A DNA stretch of 6,561 bases from Patescibacteria group bacterium (GTDB taxonomy: Bacteria > Patescibacteriota > Minisyncoccia > Phycocordibacterales > UBA2100): assembly GCA_015491055.1 (NCBI GenBank), contig WFWP01000016.1:1-6561 (forward strand), read 5' to 3'. The notes below the pieces were generated by a model. It ran no database searches. It was given only the letters and a program-made list of their open reading frames with translations, and was not told the DNA's origin. The position numbers and the translations under genes were made by a program. Shown here piece by piece: positions 1-6,561 of the stretch. Each line of letters begins with the position of its first letter. Positions within the stretch are counted from its first letter, which is position 1.

Positions 1-183
1 CCTGAAAATTGAGTTGTCTATTCTTGATAATTTGCTATCGCCTTTCTTATTTTGTTGTAGTAGTTTTGAACTGTTTTTCTGTTTAGTCCAACTATTTCCG
101 CTGTCTTTTTTTGCTTCTATATCAAGAGCAAAATACCTTACAATTTCTCTGAATTTTCGTTCTGAAATTTTGGAGCGTTTTAA
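1..183 (-). pseudogene. IS1595-like transposase, broken N-terminal fragment
   Basis: Read on the minus strand, this stretch encodes two collinear pieces of a transposase N-terminal helix-turn-helix region. The first, KFREIVRYFALDIEA, ends near 112. The second, TAEIVGLNRKTVQNYY, starts at 104 and continues with NKIRKAIANYQE to 21. Together they resemble the start of IS1595-family transposases, which normally open with a DNA-binding region followed by the DDE-type catalytic domain. The frame breaks in a run of seven A (minus strand, 112-106); six A would give an unbroken EAKKTAEIVG. A TAG at 20-18 then interrupts the reading, after which TTQFSG continues in the same frame, like the SGE motif that follows in intact relatives. 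No ATG, GTG or TTG start lies in frame after the TAA at 225-223; TTA at 183-181 sits where a start would be expected. The catalytic domain lies beyond the window. The family call is by motif recognition only. A sequencing error could explain one lesion, but hardly all of them. Confidence 0.72.
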
Positions 184-290
184 AATCTTTTTTGGTTCTG
201 TCTCAAGGGTTTTAGAGATATTTTAGCAAAGTTATCTACCCTTGTACCATCGTATATCTTGCGTCAAGTGTTGTGCACCAATACAAAAAG

Positions 291-318
291 TTGACATTAC
301 GTTTTTATAGGTTATATT
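291..318 (+). promoter_or_regulatory. Probable sigma-70-type promoter for rpoB-rpoC
   Basis: A perfect -35 hexamer TTGACA (291-296) is followed after 16 bp by TATATT (313-318), which matches the -10 consensus TATAAT at five of six positions. Transcription would start near 325, giving an rpoB leader of about 130 nt. It is the best promoter I can see between the transposase relic and rpoB, and it points towards rpoB. A second -10-like hexamer, TATAAG at 396-401, has no -35 partner. The rest of 184-290 is A+T-rich with no recognisable gene; it may include the outer end of the old insertion sequence, but I could not define a terminal inverted repeat. The role is inferred from consensus matches only. 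Confidence 0.6.
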
Positions 319-405
319 AACGCAGTTACATTTGCGGCCACGCTTTTTGTTTGTGGTTTACCATTGTGTTACGGATGCGCGCAACAATGTAGGATTATAA
401 GTTTT

Positions 406-439
406 ATCACGATGCCTTTTGCTTGAAATGCGTCGTGAT
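406..439 (+). promoter_or_regulatory. Hairpin in the rpoB leader
   Basis: ATCACGATGC (406-415) pairs with GCGTCGTGAT (430-439) to form a 10-bp stem with one G-U wobble around a 14-nt loop. The stem ends 17 nt before the rpoB ATG and lies inside the predicted 5' leader. It is not followed by a clear T-run (TTAATTG follows), so it does not look like a standard intrinsic terminator on this strand, and the minus strand has no T-run after it either. Plausible roles are mRNA stabilisation, attenuation or control of rpoB translation. A stem this long could also be a remnant of some other element. Only the pairing is seen; function is inference. Confidence 0.45.
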
Positions 440-456
440 TTAATTGTAGTGTTTAT

Positions 457-3400
457 ATGGCAAAAACCAAAAGCAATACCGCAACAACACCAAACATATC
501 ATACGGGCGTCGCGAGAAAAAATATTTCAGCAAATATCAGAAACCGCTGACAGAGATGCCCAATCTCGTTGAAGAACAAATACGATCCTTTGACTGGTTG
601 ATAAAACAAGGTGTGTACGATGTGTTTGAAGAATTCTCCTCAATAGACGATTATTCCGGCAAAAAATTTACCTTGGAATTTTCCAAATTCACTTTTGGAA
701 AACCTAAATATGATGAATATTACGCAAAAAAAAGAAAGTTGTCTTACGAAGTACCGTTAAAGGTAACTGCGAAGTTGTTAAATAAGACAACGGGGGAGGA
801 AAAAAGTCAAGAGATATTTTTGACAGATTTCCCATTGATGACAAATCACGGGACTTTTATCATAAATGGCGTTGAGCGTGTGGTTGTTCCTCAACTAGCC
901 CGTTCTTACGGTGTCTTTTTTATGTCTCAAATTATAAAAGGCGGAGAATATTTTGGTGCCAAAATAATACCGAGTAGAGGTGTTTGGATTGAAATTGAAT
1001 CCGATCCTGATGGCGCAATGTATGTAAAAATAGATCGCAAGAGGAAGTTTCCGGTAACCACTCTTTTAAGGGCGTTCGGTGTTGAAACTGATGAAGAAAT
1101 AAAGTTATTGTTTGAAAAGGCCGGAGACGGTGTGCGCAAATTGATAGAGAAAACTCTTTCGGTGGATTCTGCCAAGAATCTTCAAGATGCCTGCATAAAT
1201 ATGTATAAACATATAAGGGATGGAGATTTGGCCACTGCTGAAAATGCCAAGGAATTCATTGACGGCATTTTCAGTTCAGAGCGTTACGATTTGTCCGAAG
1301 TTGGAAGATATCGCTTCAATTCCAGGTTTGGATTAAAGACGGATAAAGAATCATTGTCAAAAAGAACTCTTGAATTGGAGGATATAAAATTGATAATTCG
1401 GAAGATAGTTGAGTTAAACGAAGATGAAAATGCCCAAAGTGATGACATAGATCATCTTGGGATGAGAAGGGTGCGTTATGTTGGCGAAATGATGCAAAGG
1501 CAAATAAGAATAGGAATGAGTCGTTTGAAAAGGAATATACAAGACAGGATGTCTACCGCGGAAGTTGAAACATCTCTACCCGTACAGTTTATCAATCCCA
1601 GACCTTTCAGTACTGCGGTGAAAGATTTTTTCACGGCGAACTCTTTGGCGCAATTCATGGATCAACAAAACATTCTTTCGGAATTGGATCATCTGCGAAC
1701 TTATTCGGCAATGGGTCCTCAAGGTTTAACGAGAGAGCGAGCCGGTTTTGAGGTTAGGGATGTTCACACGAGTCACTATGGCAGGTTATGCCCCATTAAT
1801 ACTCCCGAAGGGGGTAACATAGGTTTGATTTTAAGGTTGTCAAGTTATGCGCGCATAAATGATTTTGGGATAATTGAAACACCGTATGCCAAAGTCAAAA
1901 ACGGCAAAGTGACAAACGAGATAGTTTACTTGAATGCGTTTGATGAAGAAAAATACAAAATAGCGCATAATGCGGTTAAAAGAGACAAGAACGGAAAAAT
2001 AATTGAAGAGAATGTGGAGGTCAGGTACGGATCCGAGCCCATGGTTGTGTCTCCGAAAGAAGTAGATTATATAGAGGTTGATACGATACAGGCGCTTTCC
2101 ATAGCCACCGCAATGATACCTTTCGTGGATCACGATGATGCAAACCGCGCATTGATGGGATCAAATATGCAAAAGCAGGCGACCCCATGTATTATCCCGG
2201 AAGCTCCCGTGGTTGCAACGGGTGTGGAAGAAAAAGCGGCCTTGGATTCAGGAAGGGTTGTATTGGCAAAGGATGATGGTGTGGTTGAAGCGGTTGACGC
2301 TAAGCATATAATAATCAAAAATAAAGATGGCAAGAAGGATAAGTATGATTTGGCAACATTTCAAAGAACGAATGATTTCTCATGTTTTCATCACAGGCCG
2401 GTCGTAAGTGTCGGAGACAAAGTTAAAAGAGGTGATTTGCTTGCCGACACTTCAAGTACCGATGGGGGGCAGATCGCGGTCGGTCAAAATGTGAGAGTTG
2501 CGTTTATGAGTTGGGCCGGAGCCAATTATGAAGACGCAATAATCATTTCTGAACGACTTGTCAAACAAAACAAATTCACAACCATTCATATAGAGCAATT
2601 TGAATGCGTGGTTCGCGATACAAAATTGGGACCCGAAGTTACCACCCATGATATTCCAAATGTAAGCGAGGCGAAATTGCGTAATCTTGATGAAGATGGA
2701 ATTGTGAGGGTGGGTGCGGAAGTTCGCCCGGGAGATATTCTTGTGGGTAAGGTTACTCCGAAAGGTGAGACACAATTGACTCCGGAAGAGAGATTGTTAA
2801 GATCCATTTTCGGGGACAAGGCGAAAGATGTTAAAGATACAAGCAAGAGAATGCCTGCGGGGAAAAGAGGCAGGGTGATAAGTGTGCAAGTGTTTTCCCG
2901 TGAGAATGGAGATAATGTGGGATCCGGTGTGGTAAAGAAAATTCAAGTTGAGGTGGCGCAGTTGAGAAATATTTCGGTTGGAGACAAGATGGCGGGTCGT
3001 CATGGAAACAAAGGTGTCATATCTAAGGTTTTGCCGGAAGAAGATATGCCATACACAAAGGATGGGGAACCCATTGACATTATTCTGACACCTCTCGGTG
3101 TGCCGTCTCGTATGAATTTGGGGCAGATACTTGAATTGCATTTGGGTCTTGCGGCCGAAGCTTTGGGTTATCAAGCCATAGTTCCTCCTTTTGCCGGAGC
3201 AACCGAAGAAGAAATAATGGAGGAATTGAAAAAGGCGGGTTATCCAGAGACCGGTAAAGTTGAACTGTATGATGGACGCACCGGTGAGAAATTTGATAAG
3301 GAAGTTGCGGTTGGTGTTATGTATATGCTCAAATTGCATCACATGGTGGAGGATAAAATACACATGAGATCCATCGGTCCGTATTCTTTGACCACACAGC

Positions 3401-3855
3401 AACCATTGGGAGGAAAGTCTCAAAACGGAGGTCAAAGGGTTGGAGAAATGGAAGTATGGGCATTTCTCGGGTATGGAGCCGCTTATTCTTTGCGAGAGGT
3501 ATTGACATATAAATCCGACGATATAGTGGGTAGAACATCGGCATATGATGCGATAATAAAAGGTGAAAGGATAACTCAAACCAATACTCCCGCGACATTC
3601 AATGTATTGCAAAGACATTTGCGAGGATTGTGTCTTGATGTGTCTTTGCAGAATTCAAAAGATCGTTACGAAGTGGATACGGACACTCTTTCGGAGGATT
3701 ATGAATCTGTAAATATTGTTGACGATGAACCATCGGACAGTGAATTGCAAGAGATTGAGGAGTCTGAAAGACAGGGTGGTGAAGATAGTGTTACGGAGGC
3801 AAGCGCTGTGAATGAAACAATGGAAGATTCCGGCGGTGAAAATGAAAGCAAGTAA
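457..3855 (+). CDS. rpoB: DNA-directed RNA polymerase subunit beta
   Basis: This is the complete beta subunit (1132 aa), which forms one side of the active-centre cleft of RNA polymerase and helps bind nucleotides and the RNA-DNA hybrid. Order of visible regions: N-terminal protrusion and lobe (about 20-370, with PSRGVWIEIESDPDG at 172-186), rifampicin-pocket/fork region (397-460, with LTRERAGFEVRD), the NYEDAI segment (E692, D693), the active-site motif GDKMAGRHGNKG with K844 and K852 (equivalent to E. coli K1065 and K1073), and the clamp-contacting C-terminal region RSIGPYSLTTQQPLGG (971-986). It is shorter than the E. coli protein (1342 aa) because the large lineage insertions there are absent. 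A very acidic tail follows residue 1065. ATG at 457 was chosen because conserved sequence begins soon after it (EKKYFSKYQ); no Shine-Dalgarno sequence precedes it. The pocket residue equivalent to E. coli R529 is Thr (T415). The subunit assignment is certain; the CPR affiliation is inferred from overall wording. Confidence 0.98.
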   Translation: MAKTKSNTATTPNISYGRREKKYFSKYQKPLTEMPNLVEEQIRSFDWLIKQGVYDVFEEFSSIDDYSGKKFTLEFSKFTFGKPKYDEYYAKKRKLSYEVPLKVTAKLLNKTTGEEKSQEIFLTDFPLMTNHGTFIINGVERVVVPQLARSYGVFFMSQIIKGGEYFGAKIIPSRGVWIEIESDPDGAMYVKIDRKRKFPVTTLLRAFGVETDEEIKLLFEKAGDGVRKLIEKTLSVDSAKNLQDACINMYKHIRDGDLATAENAKEFIDGIFSSERYDLSEVGRYRFNSRFGLKTDKESLSKRTLELEDIKLIIRKIVELNEDENAQSDDIDHLGMRRVRYVGEMMQRQIRIGMSRLKRNIQDRMSTAEVETSLPVQFINPRPFSTAVKDFFTANSLAQFMDQQNILSELDHLRTYSAMGPQGLTRERAGFEVRDVHTSHYGRLCPINTPEGGNIGLILRLSSYARINDFGIIETPYAKVKNGKVTNEIVYLNAFDEEKYKIAHNAVKRDKNGKIIEENVEVRYGSEPMVVSPKEVDYIEVDTIQALSIATAMIPFVDHDDANRALMGSNMQKQATPCIIPEAPVVATGVEEKAALDSGRVVLAKDDGVVEAVDAKHIIIKNKDGKKDKYDLATFQRTNDFSCFHHRPVVSVGDKVKRGDLLADTSSTDGGQIAVGQNVRVAFMSWAGANYEDAIIISERLVKQNKFTTIHIEQFECVVRDTKLGPEVTTHDIPNVSEAKLRNLDEDGIVRVGAEVRPGDILVGKVTPKGETQLTPEERLLRSIFGDKAKDVKDTSKRMPAGKRGRVISVQVFSRENGDNVGSGVVKKIQVEVAQLRNISVGDKMAGRHGNKGVISKVLPEEDMPYTKDGEPIDIILTPLGVPSRMNLGQILELHLGLAAEALGYQAIVPPFAGATEEEIMEELKKAGYPETGKVELYDGRTGEKFDKEVAVGVMYMLKLHHMVEDKIHMRSIGPYSLTTQQPLGGKSQNGGQRVGEMEVWAFLGYGAAYSLREVLTYKSDDIVGRTSAYDAIIKGERITQTNTPATFNVLQRHLRGLCLDVSLQNSKDRYEVDTDTLSEDYESVNIVDDEPSDSELQEIEESERQGGEDSVTEASAVNETMEDSGGENESK

Positions 3856-3921
3856 TACAAAGTAAATATTGATGCGAATTTATAAATAATTATAAGGTAT
3901 TGAAATAAACAAAAACATATT

Positions 3922-6537
3922 ATGAGATCGCGCAAGAAAAATAAAGATAATTTTGATGAGGTTGTATTGCGTTTGGCGTCCCCGGAAAGGGTGTTGGAGT
4001 GGAGCCGTGGAGAAGTTACAAAGCCGGAAACAATAAATTACAGAACGCAAAGACCTGAAAAAAACGGTTTGTTTGACGAGAAAATTTTTGGACCGGAAAG
4101 GGATTACGAATGTTATTGCGGAAAGTACAAAGGGGTACGTTTCAGGGGAATAGTGTGCGAGAAATGCGGTGTTGAGATTACGCGATCCATAGTGCGACGC
4201 GAGCGAATGGGGCATATAGACTTGGCGGTACCCGTTTCTCATATATGGTTTTTGCGAGGAATACCTTCTCGTATAGCTCTGATTTTGGGATTAACCGCTG
4301 CGGATGTTGAAAAAGTTATATATTTTGCAGGGTACATAATTACAAATGTACATGAAGATGAAAAGAAACGCTTGGTGAAAGAGTTGGAAACGGAGTTCAA
4401 GAAAAAAATGGAAACTATTACCGATGAAAAAGATAAAAAACTTTTGAAAGAAAAAGCCAATGAGGCAAAAAAGGAGATAGAGAGTATTGTTGTTAACAAA
4501 GTTTTAGACGAGGTAACATACCACAAATATGCTTTAAAATACGGAGCCGCGTTTGAAGCCGAAATCGGCGCGGAAGCGATATATAAGATATTCAAAAATT
4601 TGGATTTGGATAAATTTGAGCAAATTTTGCAAGAAAAATATGACTCTGCAAACGCATCTGAGAAAGAAAAGTTGAGAAAAAGATTGGCGCTTGTCTCAAG
4701 TATGAAAAACGGAAAAGTCAGACCGGAATGGATGTTTATAACAAAATTGCCGGTAATTCCTCCCGCATTGCGACCCATGGTGGCGCTTGAAGGAGGAAGA
4801 CACGCTTCTTCGGATTTGAACGATTTGTACAGACGTGTAATAAACAGAAATAACAGATTGAAAAAATTGATGTCAATACACGCTCCCGATGTTATTTTAA
4901 GAAACGAGAAGCGCATATTGCAGGAAGCGGTTGATGCTTTGTTGGATAATTCCATAAAGCGTGGTAACGGCCCCGCGATGGGTAGCGGTCAGTCGCGTCC
5001 TTTGAAGAGTCTTGCGGATTATATGAAAGGAAAACAGGGATATTTCAGGCACAATCTTTTGGGAAAAAGAGTTGATTATTCCGGTCGTTCCGTGATTGTG
5101 ATTGGTCCGGATTTGGAACTTGATCAATGCGGAATACCCAAAGTTATGGCGCTTGAATTGTTTAGGCCGTTTGTGATAGCGGGTTTATTGCGCAAAGAAT
5201 TGGCGTTCAATATTCGCGGAGCCAACAGACTTATAGATGATGGAGTACCCGAAGTATGGGCCATATTGGAAGAGGTGATTAAAGACAAGTATGTTTTATT
5301 GAACAGGGCGCCGACATTGCACAGGCAGGGTATACAAGCGTTCAGACCCGTTTTGGTTGAAGGTAAGGCCATCCAAATCCACGCCCTCGTGTGCCACGCT
5401 TTCAATGCCGACTTTGATGGAGATCAAATGGCGGTTCATGTTCCTTTGGCGCTTGAAGCGCAAACTGAAGCGAAAGAGATTATGAGTTCTCATAAGAATA
5501 TATTAAAACCGGGGTCCGGAGAAGTTACCACCGGTCCGACCATGGATATAGTCTTGGGAATATATTGGATGACCAATATTATTGACGGAGCGAAAGGAGA
5601 AGGAAAGGTGTTTGAAAGTACAAATGCGGCAATAACCGCTTATGATTTCGGGGTTGTTGATTTAAGAGCGAAAATAAAAGTATTGCCTAGCGAAAATAAA
5701 AAATACGCGCAATTTAACGGAGAGTTGTTTGAAACTTCCGTGGGTAGATTATTGTTTAATTCCGTATTGCCCAATGATTTCAGATATATAAACAAGGTTA
5801 TCACCAAGCGCGACATGAAGCCGTTGATAGATGAATTGATAGAGATATATGGACTGGACGGAATACCTAAGATTTTGGACAGAATCACAGCTTTTGGATT
5901 CAAGTATGCGACCCTTTCAGGTGTGACATGGGGGATGACCGATGTTAAAATTCCCAAGAAAAAATTTGAGATAATCAATAAAGGCAAAGATGCAGTTAAC
6001 AAATTAAGAGAGCAATATGAAGAAGGATTGTTAACCGAAGCTGAGCGCAGAAGAATGGCTATTGAGACATGGTTAAGCATAAAGAATGAGGTGGAAAAAG
6101 TGATTGAGGAAGAGCACAAAGATGAAGACAGTTCGGTTGCAAACTTGATAGTCTCCGGAGCTCGCGGTTCAATGGCGCAATTGACAAATATGGGAGGTAT
6201 GAAAGGCTTGGTTCAGAACCCGAGAGGAGACATCGTGGAATTTCCGATTTTAACTTCATACAAAGAAGGGTTATCACCCATAGAGTACTTTATTACAACT
6301 CACGGTTCAAGAAAAGGTCTTGCGGATACCGCTTTGAAGACCGCATCAGCCGGGTATTTGACAAGAAGATTGTTTGATGTGTCTCAAGACATAATAGTGA
6401 CGGAGGAAGATTGTGGCACAAAATCATATTTGACAGTTTCAAAAGTGAATTCATTGGGCATTGAAGTGTCAATAGCGAAAAACATCAAGGGACGCGTGCT
6501 TGCGGAAGATATTGATTTGAAAGACAAGAAATTGCCC
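3922..6537 (+). CDS. rpoC: DNA-directed RNA polymerase subunit beta' (3' end missing)
   Basis: This is the N-terminal 872 residues of the catalytic beta' subunit, which carries the Mg2+-binding aspartates that make RNA. Visible in order: the N-terminal zinc-binding site (C64, C66, C79, C82), a Lys/Glu-rich insertion (about 145-193), the clamp coiled coil that binds sigma (about 296-347, DLNDLYRRVINRNNRL), the switch region NLLGKRVDYSGRSV (378-391), the invariant NADFDGDQM at 495-503 with D497, D499 and D501, the F-loop (about 747-764) and the bridge helix (about 784-820, THGSRKGLADTALKTA). C831 is the first Cys of the second zinc site; its three partners and the whole trigger loop are missing. 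The reading frame continues to a TGA at 6556-6558, but that lies in sequencing adapter, so the gene is cut by the contig end. It starts 66 nt after rpoB on the same strand and is probably cotranscribed. The gap is A+T-rich, with no terminator and no well-placed Shine-Dalgarno sequence before the ATG. Confidence 0.97.
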
Positions 6538-6561
6538 CTGTCTCTTATACACATCTGACGC
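6538..6561. other. Nextera/Tn5 adapter sequence (assembly artefact)
   Basis: Positions 6538-6556 read CTGTCTCTTATACACATCT, the exact reverse complement of the 19-bp Tn5 mosaic end used in Illumina Nextera libraries. The next five bases, GACGC, match the start of the read-1 adapter tail rather than the read-2 tail, which would begin CCGAG. The coding sequence of rpoC stops being native at or within a few bases of this junction: the residues after P872 (LSLIHI) come from adapter. A genuine Tn5-family transposon end is very unlikely, because the match continues into the synthetic tail and lies exactly at the sequence end. Confidence 0.97.

Noticed and set aside
18..20. Recoding of TAG as an amino acid in this organism
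   Set aside because: The TAG lies in an already frame-broken relic, both polymerase genes read normally with the standard code, and CPR recoding known to me involves TGA.
92..112. Programmed -1 ribosomal frameshift at the A-run of the transposase, as used by some insertion sequences
   Set aside because: A -1 slip leads to TAG at 94-92 almost at once; restoring the homologous frame needs a +1 shift or one A fewer, and the later in-frame TAG also argues for decay.
14..226. Plus-strand open frame of 70 codons rich in Phe, Leu and Ser
   Set aside because: It is antisense to the transposase relic; the minus-strand reading has recognisable family motifs, while this one has none and no ribosome binding site.
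362..389. Inverted repeat CATTGT / ACAATG in the rpoB leader
   Set aside because: It is only a 6-bp stem with a 16-nt loop and mismatches next to it; too weak to call without comparative support.
2797..3618. Minus-strand open frame of 273 codons inside rpoB
   Set aside because: It is antisense to the highly conserved active-site and C-terminal regions of rpoB, its His/Arg/Phe-rich composition is that of a shadow frame, and it has no recognisable domain.
3869..3896. Possible internal promoter for rpoC (TTGATG, 16 bp, TATAAG)
   Set aside because: The -35 match is only four of six in a very A+T-rich gap where such pairs occur by chance; cotranscription with rpoB is the simpler reading.
4239..4955. 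Minus-strand open frame of 238 codons inside rpoC
   Set aside because: It mirrors the Lys/Glu-rich part of rpoC, which gives Phe/Ser/Leu-rich antisense sequence; the apparent hydrophobic stretches are a by-product.
6538..6556. Genuine Tn5-family transposon end inserted in rpoC
   Set aside because: The match continues into the synthetic read-1 tail and ends with the contig, which fits library adapter and not a natural insertion.

Overview
The window is one end of a bacterial contig holding the RNA polymerase operon rpoB-rpoC. The protein sequences look like those of a Candidate Phyla Radiation (Patescibacteria, Parcubacteria-like) bacterium. This placement rests on the short insertion-free beta subunit, the wording of its conserved blocks, the moderately A+T-rich DNA and start codons without Shine-Dalgarno sequences. 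It is recognition by eye, not a tree. The standard code (table 11) suffices: Trp uses TGG and neither polymerase gene needs TGA to be read as an amino acid.

Layout. Positions 1-183 (minus strand) carry the broken N-terminal part of an IS1595-like transposase. It runs off the window start, has lost its reading frame at an A-homopolymer and carries an in-frame TAG. Positions 184-456 hold no gene. They contain a good sigma-70-type promoter (291-318) and a 10-bp hairpin (406-439) close to the rpoB start. Positions 457-3855 are a complete rpoB (1132 aa). After a 66-nt A+T-rich gap comes rpoC from 3922, running off the right end.

The last 24 bases (6538-6561) are not genomic. They match the Illumina Nextera/Tn5 mosaic-end adapter plus the first five bases of its read-1 tail. 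The stop codon that seems to close rpoC at 6556-6558 therefore lies in adapter, and rpoC is truncated at about 6537 after residue 872, before its trigger loop.

Functionally, beta and beta' form the catalytic core of RNA polymerase, probably made from one transcript starting near 325. The rplJ-rplL genes that often precede rpoB are not here; a decayed insertion sequence pointing the other way occupies the upstream side. I see no evidence of a new biological system. The points worth a second look are the adapter artefact, the transposase relic, the rpoB leader hairpin, substitutions in the rifampicin pocket, and lineage-type extensions in both subunits.
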